A DNA stretch of 64,000 nt from Holothuria scabra (taxonomy: Eukaryota > Echinodermata > Holothuroidea > Aspidochirotida > Holothuriidae). The notes below the pieces were generated by a model. The model saw only the letters and a list, made by a program, of their open reading frames with translations, did no database searches and was not told the DNA's origin. The translations under genes were made by a program, and so were the position numbers. The number at the start of each line of letters is the position of its first letter. Positions within the stretch are counted from its first letter, which is position 1. The DNA lies in the NCBI GenBank assembly GCA_037179385.1, contig CM074200.1, positions 36,459,884 through 36,523,883 on the forward strand, read 5' to 3'. Of the stretch, positions 26,301-41,300 are shown one piece after another.

Positions 26301-29300
26301 TGCTCACCCCTAAACTACAATTTTAGCATTATTTTACCTCAAATGCAACATGTGTAGAGCACTGTGGTTCATACTACACACCATGTACTGTACTGAGAAC
26401 ATTCTGGTTATACAATAGGTCTCCAGGCTTTTAAACTTACCTGAACTAATCTGGAGCAATAAACTGGGATTGTGTCTGGATGAGTTTTACACAGTTGTGG
26501 GAGCTGCTAGAGGTAACTAGGTTGGGAGAATTGGAACTGTCTTGGTTGATTAGCCTTTAAATCTCATCACATATGATTGGGTTGATATCAACAATATAAC
26601 CTATTGACATGCTAACCATGAAAACTATACTAAGACGAATCGTATCTTCAGGTATTTTAAAACTATTTGTTAAATGGCTTTTGACCTATGCTGACCTATG
26701 ATAAACATAAAGCATTAAAAGTGAATCTAAGCCTGATACTGAAAACAGGTCACATGCTGTCATCACTGTACATCAAAATGACACTTAAGGAGTCTAGGAG
26801 TTCAAAATTTAAATACCAATACAAACAGTCTGTTTTGTCATATATCAGGTTTCTTCCCTCACAAGTTCTTCTTTAGTAGAAATTTCATGTGGAAACTTGT
26901 TAATCTTTGCTGTAATGTACTGCTTATGTTATCCTACAATCTTTATATCCTGCTGCCTGCATTTTTTTTAATAAATCAAATTGTTATCTGTATCTTCTGG
27001 GCATTAATTGAAATAGAACTAATTGAATAGTGCACTACAGTGAAAGCTTAACAAGTACCAACTAAGATAGAAGTGGCACATGACCAAAAGCCAACCGTGT
27101 ACTGAGGTTGTACAACACACCCACAATAATCCCTGCCTGTGGTTACAGGCAACCAAAGCAAAGCAACTAACTTTGAACCCAAACTTGAACTTGAATGGTA
27201 TTTGAAACAGTATTTGAAATTTACTTTCTTTTCAACATGACACTACACAAACTTTTGTGTTGAAGAATGTTAAAGCCCATCTAACTTAAGTTTATTTAAC
27301 CCACAGCAAAAAAAATTTCACAACCTTCAGGTACTGTACAGAGTGGGTAAGTTTATCAGTTTAATGGTTGCATGGGTGGTCCTAATTCTTTTTGTGAAAT
27401 AATTCTGAGACAAGAAAAGAAGAGGGCAAAGTGGATCACATTTGGTCTGAAAGGTAACAGACTTCATTCTTTATGGGGAAATGATATGAGGGAAAAGTCT
27501 AAGGATAGAGAGAGAAGACCACTATTTTAGGTGTTTTTTGCATTGCAAGTTTGGGTCATGGGGCCAGTCCTAACCCTCAAAACCCTCCCTGTGGCTACAC
27601 CACTGCTGCTAGTAATACTGAAAGTTGAAAACACACTTTTCTCTCATCCGATCAAACTGCACAAATCTTTTCTACCATGTAATCTCTGCCTTCCCATACT
27701 GTGTCACAACTTCAGCCCATAACTTGCAAATGAAAATATTTGAGCACTGACACCACACCCAGTATGTCTGGATCATACGTTGTGAGCATAACCTTCAGTT
27801 CAAGTAAAACTCATATAATGTTGACATTAACCTGTTGTTCTGGGATTAATTCTACTTCCTCATCTAATCCTTTGTCATTTATTTCTCCATTAGTCATTCC
27901 TTCATCTTGTATTTCATCTGTTTCTTGAAGATCAAATTGCCTCTTGTCTGTCTTCATTCTGAGTTTGACACTGCAACAGGATAAAGATTTATTGTAATGT
28001 TTGAAAAAGATAAATACGAAGAAGACTAGTGGGTAGATGGAGTTGTTCTTGTTTTAAGTGCTCCAGAACAAACTGAAAAACACCGTTTTGTTTAGTTTTG
28101 TAGCTTTCTGCAAAGTATAAAACCATGGCATCACTTTGGGCTGCTTTTGAAAAGTATCTTCTAGAAGAACATGTGGATAGCACAACACTAGAGCTAGTAA
28201 GTTAGATGAGGTTCTATGGCTTAGTTTCTAACCAACTGGTTTGTGTCAGGCAAGCCACAGCCCTTTCCAGTTGTGGCTCACTGGTTTGCCTTTCCCTACT
28301 CCACTGGTTACGCTGAACACCAAGTACAATGGCAGTAGGTTCCATCTTAAAAGTCTTCAGTGTGACTCGGCCAAGACTCCAACTCTAGACCTTCCAGCTG
28401 CAATTCGGATGCTCTAACCACATGACCATGCAGTCATACATAGCACTAGAATGACAGCAACTTGCAAGTATAACTATATCTTGCCCCATCACTGAGACGT
28501 TGAAACTCTGAACCCTGGAATACATTTTCAATCATATCCTTTTTATATAAAAAGTTTTGTCATCTGCGTCTAAGGACCTTGCAAGAAATCAAATCAAACA
28601 AGAAAATTGGCAATTTGGTAAATAGTTTTGTGTGATTTCCAACAGGCTTACAAAAATAATATTACTTTCTTCCACCAACACTCACTCGAATTTTGCTAAT
28701 GCATAGAACTAGCACATCAAACAATATTTGAACTCACCTATGGAATGGCTGATTGTTGGAAAGATTGAATCCACAGAAGATGAAAAGAAGAAGAGAAAAA
28801 AGACTGTGTTACCATGGAAACCTATTAATGATAAACTTGAAGGAAAACCATCAGAAGTACAAATTTCATTGCTCTTAAAACTTAAAAAAGGTTAAAGCAG
28901 TTTAACAAAACTTATATCAGTGTTCAATTTATCTTATAGTTTTATTTTTTTAGATTTATTTTGTGTTAGTGTTATTATAGCATCCTAAGCAGTCTAGCAG
29001 CATTCATTCAAAATACACAATGGATATTCAGTGGTGATTTACCTTTGATTTACCAATGGTAAAAAAAATGTACTAATTAAGCTGTTGAGCACCAAAAAGA
29101 AACTGCCAAATGTGACCTCTGTGCCTCTGGAACAGTCAGTACAAAATACCACTAGTAGACTCAAAAAGATCCTGATAAATTTTAAAGGGAGTTTTGATTT
29201 TTTTTAAAATGACTACTGCAAAAACTTAAAACTCTGAACCTTGATATCAGGATCCACTTTCAATGATACTGAGTTTTGTATTTCAGTTTGGCTGTTTGTT

Positions 29301-32300
29301 GTTCTTGGATCCACTCCAAATCAATTTGTCTGAGCCCCAACTTCTACTAAAATTAGAATTTTGAACCATCAGTAATATTAATGGTACAAACTGACAACTA
29401 CAATTTGTTGTTTATGGGAAACTTGGAAACCCTGCATCCAGGGAAGAGATAAACATGCTACATAAAAGACTCAATACATGTCCTATAAACTGAGGTATCA
29501 ACTGCAAGTGCCAATAGCAGGACATGGAGGAAAAGGCTGTGATTTTAACCTCTTGAAAATGAAAATTTCCCGTCATTTTCTTGTGTCTCTAAGAAGATTG
29601 AAACAAGCACAATACCTATTTCCCCACTGTCAAAAATAGTTTTGCCAGTCATAAAGAAATGTCAACATGTTGTTTTTATGTTGCATAACAGCTGTAATGA
29701 ATTATGGACACTGCTTGACTGCCAACCTTGCCATTCACAACAGATAGATAATAGTAGAAATATGTGAAACTATCTACACATCCCTGTATATAAGATCATG
29801 ATTAGATATTTAAATGTACATATGGAAAATAAATCTATTGAGTGCTTCCACATGACATCACAATTGGTACGCCATGCCCACTGCCAGGCAAAAATCCACA
29901 GTATTTTCACACTTGGGTCATCCGCTACTTTTTATTTAGCTACACTAAACACACGCTACACTAGATTTTTCCCGTCAAAAAGGCTGGGAATGTGACGTCC
30001 TAGAACTCTATTATATGTTGCTGTTTAATGGGTTAGTTAATTTGCTAGATGAAGTTTTACTGCCCAGTTTCCAACCAATTGGTTCAAGTCGAGCCAGCCA
30101 TGGTCTTTTTTCCAGTTGTGGCTAACAGGCTTGTTTTCCCTACTCCACTGCTTATGCTGAGCACCAAGCACAATGGCAGCAGGTTCTGTTTTTAAAGTCT
30201 TCGGTATGACACGGCCAGGACTTGAACTCCCAACCTCCAAACTACAAGTCTGATGCTCTAACCATTTGACCATGCAGTTAGTCTCATTGCTGTTTGATGG
30301 GACAGGTGCTTTTAGGGGGAAATGGTCAAAAATTTTAAAATCAAATCAAAAGAATTTTAGGCTGGGAAAGTCTTAATTAGGTAATGTTAAGGACATTTAT
30401 CAGGTGAGGTTATGTACATTCACTGCATCAAGATAAAATCACTTCACTGATGTTGACATATTGAAAAGTTAATCCCCCTTCCACTTGTGCATCATTCATG
30501 ACTGAATAAATTAATGACATATTTCAATATAAAATGGGTAAGGGAATCAAATATGGCTACTTACTGTTGATACATCACCAACTTTGATATTCATCGGTTC
30601 TTCCTCATATGTAAAATGATCCTTGGCAGCTGCCTGGAAACCAGGGGGTTCATAATCTGGAGGGGTAACTGTTAATTAAATCAACCTTTGGTTAATACAG
30701 ATTCGAGTGGTATAATTAAATTCATCAGAACAAGTTGAGTGTTGAAAGTGCAATTACATCATTTTTAATACAGTAAAATGCTATCAACACAAACAGTACA
30801 TACCTGAATTCTATTCCACAATCCTTTGTGTTTGATATTTGAGTAAGCACTTGATATGCAAAAAACATTAAAATTTGTAAAAAAACAATCAAAAAACAAA
30901 TGACAACTGCTTTCACTAAAAATGTTTCCTCTAACTATACCTTCATCATAATACAGTAACTTCATAGTCATCAGTGCCTCATCTGGCAGCAGCTTAAGAG
31001 ACTGTGTAAGGACAATGATGGTTCGGAGTAGCTGCAATGTTGCCTTCTTGGTTTCTTTCTCTGAACAAGCTCCAGCAATTTTGGTGTCATTTCTGGTGAT
31101 AAATGAAACACTCTCACATCATTTTGTAATCTATGCTAAACATGTCAGATGTTCTCAGGCAACTTTAATAATTTTGGAGGCAGGTTCCCATAGCACTGTT
31201 AAGTCTGACTCTTAAAATAACACCATAACTGATGCAGGGACAACACCTCACCAAAAAAAACAAGTAGCTGTATAAACACTATAAGAATTTGCAATGACTA
31301 AGGTGCCTACAGTGTGGTCAGCTGAAGGTAAAAGTATCTAATGAATAGAGAAATGGCTCAAAAGAGCAACTTGTGTTATAACATTTCATTGAAGGTGCAA
31401 AGTAGTAAAAGTGTTAACATAAAAATAAGATTTTTGTGCAAACTTTTGTAGTCTTAAAAATCACCCACTAAATCAAGATTCAAAGGAAAAAAGACTCCCA
31501 GTGAAGAGCTACTGCTCTTAAGAAGTTGAGTAAAATATCCAGTAATGTCAGCATACAGTAGATCTTTTAGTGACTAAATAAACAAAAGAAAGCAGTATAT
31601 TCAAAAGTTGACTGAGAAATCAGGTTTATAAACCTTTCTAATGGGACTGTTAAAAAATCTATCTTACAAGAAGGCAGCATCAAGGTTCTAAGGTGTTAAG
31701 CCTGACAGTACCCTGGGAAATTAAGTTTTGTTAAAAACTAAAACAATACTATTTCAAAGTACATACTGGTAACATAATTTGTTCTTCTGCTTTCATAGTG
31801 AGGTGATACAAAAATTCTGCTGACTGTAGATTATCTTTAGCCATCAACAAAGACAGAGGTGCTACTTAAAACTCACTGGATTAAATCTGTTACAAATGTT
31901 TCACTTAATAAAATCTTTTCCTCTTTGGGAAAGAGTGTTAGGTTCCAGGTTACATACTCTGAGGTGAACTTTGGCATTCACACTACCAACAATCTTTCTT
32001 TCACTGACATAACATATGCAAATCACATCTTTCTCTGCTATTCTAGTTGACTCATGCTGAATATCCTAGTTACTATTCTAGGACCCTAAATCTGTTGCAA
32101 AATTATTTGCATCAAAGTCCATAAAAGTAGGTGTGATTCCCTCTGTGGACAGTTTCAGTACATAATGATAACGAAACTTAAAGTGGTTGAAAAATGACAA
32201 ATTAATTCATGGTAACTGCCTAACACTCTCACTATGTATGGTTTTGTTTAACTTTTATTAAAATGAATTCTGTACCCAAACTGACAAACAATACCTGTAA

Positions 32301-35300
32301 ACATTGACATTAGGACCACTTTCATTGTAGCTAAACTTGAATGTGTAGGATTCAATCACAGTCTGGAAGATAAATGAAATGGTAAGTTACAACTACACTG
32401 TTCAGTAGAGAATTACCAGTACTAAATTACATCAGAGTGAGGAATTCATTTCAAATTTTATCTAATATTAACAAATTTACAGCACATATAAAAAGTTTTT
32501 GAAAGAGGGAACAGGAAGGTTAGGTTAGGAAGACAATTCCACATATATGTCATAGAGAAACTTTCCTTGCTACTTCTTTTTTGGAACATCCTCCTTAATC
32601 AATCCACCTAATCACATCTTATTGCCTCAGAGTGGAAATGGAAGAACATGTTTCTCAATGGATGAACTGATTGACAGTAACAACAGATATATCAAAATAC
32701 ACAAAAATTTATCAGGGGTTACCTAACAGGTTGGTCAAGCATGTGCTGGAAGCAAGGATTTAAACACAATGAAAGCATACATTGCTTGAGGTTATACCCC
32801 ACACTATTTTTGATCTGATGGGGTGACTTTGTTGAATTCTTATAAAGAAACATCACAGCATGTTTTTTTGAGAAATTTTATGATTACAGGAGATGAAACA
32901 GATCAACAGTTGTAAAATAATTTCTGAAGGAAAATAAGCTGATCTTAAGTGCAGGCTACTTCCACCAACCTTACCCCACCAAACTGCCTTTGTTCTATGG
33001 AGACATTACACCCTGTAAAAACTTTTACAATTGCCCAAACTTTTGATATCAAAGTAATGAATATCAATACTTACATCAGGATCATCTGAATGAACATAGA
33101 GCTGTTTGGGAAGAAAGAAAATGAAATTATCTCAGAATGGCAATGGTCACACTACAACATTAACCTACTTTGACTTTATAGCATAAAAACACAAAATTAC
33201 CAACAGGAAAGCTTCTGCTGAAAATTGAAGAATGAAATCTGTTTTATGATGTTTTCATTTTAGTGAAGGGTGGAGATCCCCAAATTCATATTGTAAATGA
33301 CCAAATTCTGAAAAATTGCTTCAGAGCTAGAAGCCATCAACATTTCCATATACTGTTAGGGAAATGTAAACAAATTCAATAGGCTACAGCCAACCTCTTG
33401 CCTCTAAATCATTTTGAAATCCACTAATTCCAATAAAGCAACCAAGATATCCCTCATTATAAAATTTCTAGATGGAGATTCACAACCTACTTAATGTTGA
33501 TTACTGTACCTAGAAAGCCTCACACACCCCCACACAACTTAAGGTCTATTATAATTTCAGAATATTAAAAACTGTGGCCAATTACAATTAGTATTAACCC
33601 CTCCCCCTTCCCCCTACCAAACCCAACAAACTCTATACTTCAAAGACTATCTGCTTGACTTGATGCAATTATATCCCATTTATCCTTTTTGTGACAACTG
33701 ACTAACTGAGAGAGGCAGAAGATATATTATGCCAAAAAATAAATGATCAATGTATTATTTACAAGCCAATGATGTGATCAAAATATGAAAACTACTTCAA
33801 TTCATGTTTGTACAGCAGAAGGTTAAATTTACAAAAATTTTTCTTTCTTTTATCAGATAATATTGGGCCATATGCATAAAAAAGAGAAGATGCTATTTAC
33901 TTCAACATTTGAGGACTACTAGGACTTGCAAGACAACCTTTTACTTGAAAAGAAGTAAATACTTGGACTGATATGCATAAAACCAAATGATTTACTACAG
34001 TTTCCTAGTAGATGCTTCAAATTTCCAAGTCAGCTACAGAGCTACCTTGGCAGTATACTTGCGCAGATGTGGTGAACCTACCAGTAAAATGGCTGTGATT
34101 ATACAGTTACCCACATTAGAAACAGAAGGAATATCAGCCAAGAAGAGTCCCTTCAGACACTACTTATCATTCTGACAGGGGGCACTAGAATGTCAAATTT
34201 TGGGGAGGCAAATTGAAGGCAAAGGAAAATATTGGGGGGCAAAGATTTTTGTGCGCAGCAGGAAACGGAGCACAAGGGGTGAGGTCTTGCAGGTGTGGTC
34301 CTGGGGCCTGCCATAGGGTCCCTGGTGGGGCCCAGGGGTGAAGCCCCCAAAGGGGAAAAGCCCCTAGAAGCTCTGAGGTTTTAGCATATCTCTGGGTGAA
34401 AAATAAAGTTCTAGGAGAGGTATATTATTTGAATTTTCAGTTGATCTAACTGAAAGGTTAACAACTTTTTCTCTTTGGGAGTATCATTTCACATTTGTGT
34501 GGTGCCACCGAGTACCACTATACTAGTCAGTGGCTTAACCAGACTTTTTCAATTGAGTGGGGTGCTGGGGATGGGCAAAGTGTTGAAGTAGTATTAAGCT
34601 GGAATGACACCATCTAAGCAGAATTCAAACATCAGTTGGAGTGCAACCTATAGAAAAAAAGGATGGATGCATGAAGGTGAATAAGAAAGAGAAAAAAAAT
34701 GAAGCACCCTATGTACCATGCCACGTACTGCCAAGAGAGAGTAACTTTGTATCATCAAGGATATGTGTACCACATGTAAACTGGAAAACCCTGACCTAAC
34801 CCAGAAGGATGTAGGCCTACTTAAAGGACATGTAGGCAAACTTTTTGTCAGTATCAATTGCACGTTCACCCAGGCAATAGAGAACTCCCATTACACCCCA
34901 AACACACACACACACAGCACATAACCATACTAAAATCCTTTCCCCCTGAGGAAATGGTTGGAATTCCTCTTTAGCCATTTAAGTCATGCAGCATGTGGAT
35001 GCCATGGGCAAGGGCGCGCATTTGCATATCACGTGACAGGGCTCATTGCAGTGTCCAAATTTTCCAGGAGCTATGCCAGTTACAAGCTCCACGAGATTAA
35101 AGACATGCTGTGCTTAAGCTCTCATGAGGGGCCTGTAACCACTAAGGCATCCTTTATAGGTACAAACATGGGCCACATGCACTTCCACTCCAGCAACTTT
35201 GTTTTGGGGGAGAGGGGCAAGGAAAGCCCCCCCCCGTAGTGCTGAAACTACAGTCTGAATTCAGATTTCATGTAGAAAATGTGGTCAGGATAATGTCATA

Positions 35301-38300
35301 TTAGATTTGAGAATAAACTGAAACTAGAGTAGGAGCTCTAAGTGATAAACAGAACATCAAAGCGTTTTTGAGATATATTGGTGATCCAAGAAGTTGGTGT
35401 TGGGACATAGCAGAGATGCCAACATTGAGGTCTTGAAATCAGGAATATTTACCTCATAAATCAGGAAGTGGAAACATTGTATAACAAATGTCACAAGAAG
35501 GAACACCTGATCATTGACCGTTGTTTTGGACAGTTGAAACGGCATTTTCCTATATTACAAGGATGTGTTCATAATCCAACTGAGAAAAGTTCCCAGTTTA
35601 ATTGTTACATGTTGTACCATGCACAATGTAGCCAAGTATAATGAGCTGTTTGTGGAAAACAATAATGAAGTTCAAGAAGATGACAGGATTAGACAAAGGA
35701 GACAAGAGAGGAGACGCCAGATTGTAAACATCGTTCATGAAAATCATGTATAGCCCTTTACCGTTGTTCGGGTCCATAATGGCCCCATAAAAGAGACCAA
35801 TTTAAAAAATTCATAACTTCACAATTCTTAATCCTAGAATCTAGTTTCTTGTGCTAGAGATAGCTTACAAAAAGATCTTTCAAATACCAATTAAATTTTT
35901 TCTTTTTTTTTTTTGGGGGGGGGGGGTTCTATTGAATAATTTTGAGACATGCAGGTGTAAAGTTTGTTTGTGATTCAAAAATGCAAAAAATAACGAAAAA
36001 TCACGACTTTTGGCAAAAAAAAAATATTAAACCCCCAAAAAACCTTCCATCAAGCTCTACTAAGTTTTGGAACATCCTCTGTACCTCAAAAACATGTCAT
36101 GAGCTGTAGTTGTATTTGAGCTGAGAGATATTTTGCTAAAAAGTATGAAAAACAGGACAAATTTCCGAAATTGGGCTCAAAATATCAGTATTTTCTAGAA
36201 ATTCTGGCGACACAACCGTACCATCGATTTCCTGTCTGAAGAAACCATCCTGTGCGTCACAAAATTCTCTACAAGGAAATGATTTTTCCTTATTTTTATC
36301 TAGTGCCCCGGGATTTATTTTTTCTAGAAACAGACTGGTTAGTCTGTTAGTGTGGATAGTACGCAATGTGCGTACATTTTGTACATAGCCAGCTTGACAC
36401 ACTAATACAGCCTAGCCTACGCGTGCGTTCCAAACATGGAGTCTGTGGAAGCAATTAGATATTTTTCAATTTGCAAAGCCAGTTGATTGAAACTGAGGAG
36501 GACAAAAGTGAGGAAGAGGAGGATGTTCATCAAGAAAACCATAAAAATAAAAATGGGTATGTAGAACCAGCAGTGGTTGGATCGGGATCTTGTAAGTATA
36601 GCCAATTAGGCCTACTGGCCTAATGTTACTGTAGGCCTAACGTTACTGTAGTTGTTATGCCCAAGTAAGAACTTTGAGCTACTAAAATCATCATATCTCG
36701 GCCATTTCTTGTTCAATTTGAACAGTTTTTGCATCAAAAGACAGCCAAAATAATCCCTATAGCATTTCAGACCATAAAATGGGGGGAAATTCCACTTCCA
36801 GTGCAATATACCCCAAATAAAAGGCCATTGTGTTACCTCATTTGCATATTTGCATACATAATGAGCCTGATCTGCATGTAACAAATGTCCATGAAATCTT
36901 CAACTCATAACCTTTCAATTGAGTACTAGGTCCCTGCACAAAATATTACTGTAAACTTGCTGAAAAAAATCCCCGAAATAAATCACTATTAAGGCAGTAT
37001 ATAAATCATATAGGCTACAACAGAAAAGGACTAGGTGACAATAATTACTTACAACAACAAAATATACTTGTTAACTTATGCTTTAATCAGCAGCAAAGGA
37101 AAATGGCATTTACTCAGTGAATATGTTTGATAGACTGATAATCTTGACTTTGACTTGGTTTATATACTAAAATTGGTACTGAAAATCTACTTTCAAATGA
37201 AAGAACTTCTAACTTAAGTTTTTTAATATCCTTAATTTCTTCAATGTTCTATAAAGTGCCACTGTCAAGTATGCATGTGTTGAAAATGCACTTTAGATCA
37301 AGTTTAACTGAAGTCTTCTATTTTAATATTCTTTAACTTTGGAATGCTTCGAGTGCCAAGAATGCATGTAGGTTAATCTATTGACCCGTATGACTTATTT
37401 GTCTTTGTTGCATCCTAATCAAATTCAATTGCTCCAAAAGCACCAGACGTTGCAGTTCTGATGTGGTCAGATCTTTAGTTTGTTCTGTTTCTGGGAGAAC
37501 AGCTGGTGCATAAATTTTCTTTGCTGGTGGTGGCCGTGGTGGTGTTGGTCTTGCTAGTGATGATGATGACACAATAACATCTTTATCTTGCGAGGACTCG
37601 TAGTTAACATCTGCTTCCATTTTGATAGCTGTTGCTGGATGCTTCCTGGAAAGTCCACCACTCATACTGCCTGGAAAACATTACAACATGACTATCAATC
37701 AGGAACATAACTGGGGTGCTCAAAAGAACGGGGGGTGAAAATAAGGTAAACAAACCAACATTCTATAATCAATGTACCAACATTTGGTGTCAAAGGGTTA
37801 CCACTTAACAAGTCAGACCATCCTAAAACCTCAAGTGGGGAGCAGCCTCCCCCTGCCCTGCCCCCCCCCCTTCAGTATCAATAAATACTCTTTATAAAAG
37901 TACATGTGAAGTTGCACTTATATGTTTAACAGCTGGGTATCAAAAAGCAGTTTTCAATAAAAATTGTGTAGCTATATCACAATGATTATTAGTGCAAAAA
38001 ACTCTTGATCTCACCTGGAACCTGATAAAAGGTCAGATCCTTTTCAGCATTCACCAGCTCCAGAAACTGTTCTTCCCAGTCGGTCAGGATTATCGGCTCG
38101 TTGCCCATTTTTTGGGCATCTCCTTTTGATTTGATAGCACATTTCATGTTGTTTAGTTTTTTAAACAGCTGATCTTTGGTCAGGAGGACGCCGCTTCGCT
38201 TTTGATACTCATTAAGAAATTTGTCACACGCACTTGCTTTTTGTGCTTTCAGTTGGGGCAGTTGGGACTTGTTCAGCAGCACAGGAAATTTGGATAGTGT

Positions 38301-41300
38301 CAAAACAAATGTCTTCTGTTTGTTACAGGTGCTCATTCCGGTATTAGACTCTGGTGATTCTGAAGCTGACATGTCTTGTGGTTTACTTGTAAGATTCACA
38401 ATATTAAAGCCTGTATAGCATACAATGCATTCACCAAGTATAGTGACAAGCAAAAGATGACAGGTACATGTGTAATAACATGCAATTTATGTTCATTTAT
38501 TATACAGGACAGGTCATTAGTTAAAATCTTTGTGATGTTGGTCCTCCCAAACAGCACACAAAAGGCATAAAACAATTCAGTTTTGAATACAGCTGTGCCA
38601 CTTTGAAAGTCTTTGCAAGCCTGCTGAAGCATAACTGAAGGATATCTGTATGGTCTGAATGGTCTTTTGTGCGAGGGTGTTCTATCGGCTGAACGTGAGG
38701 ATACTTACTGTATTCATTAGTAGATACTAGTCAAGAATAGCATCTACTATGAAGTAAAAGTGAAAGATTTTGTACACCAATTCCTGCAATTACTTTTACT
38801 TTTACTTCTTACTGAAAGTAATTACTTCCTTTTAATGCATACAGCCCAATAACACATGAATAATTTAGTCACCAACAGCAGTAAATGTAATTTTAAGATA
38901 ATACATTGCTCCTAAACACAAGTTCCCAAAATATTTTTAAGCCTGCATTCCTTGTTTTTCACTAAATGACCTAATGAAGATGAAGACATTACAGGCAAAT
39001 TTTCAGTTGTAAGTTCTCCCTTCCCCTAGGACATTTTTTTTTTCACAATAACAACATAATGAATACATCCCTGTTGACTGCTTGTCAACAATTTCACCAT
39101 TCTTGGGGAAGAAATAATCCAAGCTGGAAGTTTCTAATTTCAATATCCCTCTAATTTTTGAGGCTGCTATATCTATGCCTTGTGCAGGCCTCAAAATTCA
39201 CAACAACATTCACAGCCATGAAATCCATAAATTTTGTTTTGGCCTTTAACAGACATTTTTTGCACTTTTATCAAAGGTAACTTTTGGCTGATGATGTTTC
39301 AGTCAAGCTGCTTGGTATGTTTTGAACTAAATACCAAGTTCACTTCGTCCATTATTTCAATTTTGCACCAGCATTCTAATGCAATGCACTGTGGGAACCG
39401 ATATTTTTTCACTTTCGATTTTGATTTACACGTCCAACTCGTAGGGTAACTTCCTTCTGGTGGGGTAAAAATTCCTTGTGTGCAGCCACCTGTGTTTCCA
39501 GGTGAACTCACATTGAGTAGTGTGTGGATATTTCAACAAAGTACAGGTTACTTGCACACTTTCTGATCAGCCTATCAGCTTGAGCTTGGTGTTTTAAGTT
39601 TTCAACAACTTGAGGACAGGCAAGAAATAAAATTGGGAGGATTTGACAGTCTGAGATTTTTGGACACTTCAATTCCAATTAGCTTGATAGCTTCCCAAAA
39701 TTTTTATGGGAAAGGTAGACTGTATGTTCCAGACTGCACTTCTCCAAAGTTGTCATACAATGTAAAAAGAAGTGGAATAGAAAAATACAAACTGAAATAG
39801 ATTAGCATAAGTAGTAACGTAATTCATACAAGCACACCAATACCTCACAATATTGCGACATGTGCCTTAGCAAAGTAGACAGTTCTTAAGTTAGGGCTGT
39901 TGTGCACCCACTGGATACAAATTGGAAGTGAACATAAACACAAACAGCATCCATTCTGCTGAAATTTTCATGCAAAAGGCTGTTGTTAAAAGGTTTAAAC
40001 TCACACTTCCTTCATCAGTTGCAATTCTTAGTGTTGCACATTCACATTCCACTGCTACATGATTACAAAATAACAAAATCATGATAAACATGTTGAGAAC
40101 TTACCCCAAGAATAAGTGCTCTCAGCTATTCAAATGAAGAAGTAAAGATGAAAGTGAGTAATTAAATCAATGTATAGTCTGTGTCCTTGATGATAAATTT
40201 TAAAGCAATTTTAACTCACAAAAAAGAGATCCAAGGATTTCAACATCATATCATATCTAACTAAAAATTCAAAGTTTTCATACCTCTCCTTAAGACTCTT
40301 ATTAATCATGAACCTCACTGATATCATTTGTACTTGTTATAAAACTTTTATAATGCAAGAATTAAAGAAAGACCAGGCTGGATACTATACATGAGCTCTA
40401 CAAAACTCACATAAACAGTTCCAATAGGCAACTCTTCTGTTAACCAACCACAGTTCTACACACTTCCATTTACTGCTAAGATAGTGTACTTCTGCATTTA
40501 TGAAACCTTTTAAGGTACCATAAAAAAGGAAGCAACAAATGAAGTTAAATAGTCAAGAGATAAGGCAATCATGATAAACTCATGCAAAGAAATTGATTTG
40601 ATTTACAAGAAACCCACTTACATATTTCTTGTCTAATGCATCAAAACATCCCTTCATCCATTTTATGACACTACATGCTCCAGGACAGCTACTATCATCT
40701 CTCAATATTTTCAAGTTTAAATCTGGAAGAAAAACAAATGAAATAACCAGTGTTAAAAAATTAAATTCACAACTGTAGTACTTTGTTCCTCTACACATAC
40801 TGAGGTACTGTATTCAGTAATTATTGGGGATTTACATATTCAAAAGCCAGTGTTACTGGTGTTCCTGAACAAAACTAATATGATACTATTACAGGGTTCG
40901 TAGCCCTTCATGGATTCAAAATTCAAGGACTTTTCAAGATCTCTTAAAAACTTTTCAAGTACTATATAGAGCGACTTTCACTCGGAAATTTCACTGAGAT
41001 CAATCAAGCGCATGTGCATCTAAACTCGTACTTCCAGGTGTCAGCTGTAATTTGCTTTGATGTTCAAACCATCAAACTGAAAATGGAAGCAGGGTCATGT
41101 ACTGCATAATGCTGGGATGTCTTCAAATACTGTATGCATGAAAGAATCAACATTTACTTGAAAATAAACATATACAAAATCCATCAAAGATAACAATGCA
41201 TACAGCGTGGCCAGTAGATCACCGGTTGCACGCAAAGACCAATTTGTGACAGAGCCTAAATGTTGTAATGTTCCGTTTTGTTAAAATTCCCTTTGAAATA

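Larger units (their letters stand above)
33865..38847. mobile_element. PIF/Harbinger DNA transposon, about 5 kb
   Basis: Terminal inverted repeats: left GGGCCATATGCATAAAA, right (reversed) GGGCTGTATGCATTAAA. The interior carries the two gene types typical of animal Harbingers: a transposase remnant on + (35465-35753) and a MYB/SANT-like gene on - (37378-38372). A 3-bp TWA target duplication, usual for the superfamily, is not clear at the present borders. A repeat resembling 57260-57460 (about 34160-34420) is inserted inside. Confidence 0.7.
33102..40104 (-). other. 7 kb HORMAD intron 4, host of a Harbinger element
   Basis: This intron lies between the 21-bp microexon and the LYVHSDDPD exon. 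Most of it is the PIF/Harbinger element at 33865-38847. Outside that element no gene is seen. Confidence 0.7.

Noticed and set aside
30037..30273. 78-codon frame beginning [18 protein letters not shown]
   Set aside because: This peptide is what a tRNA-derived SINE head gives when translated.
36136..36402. 88-codon - strand frame inside the Harbinger element as a third element gene
   Set aside because: No match to transposase or MYB-like motifs, no splice signals linking it to either gene.
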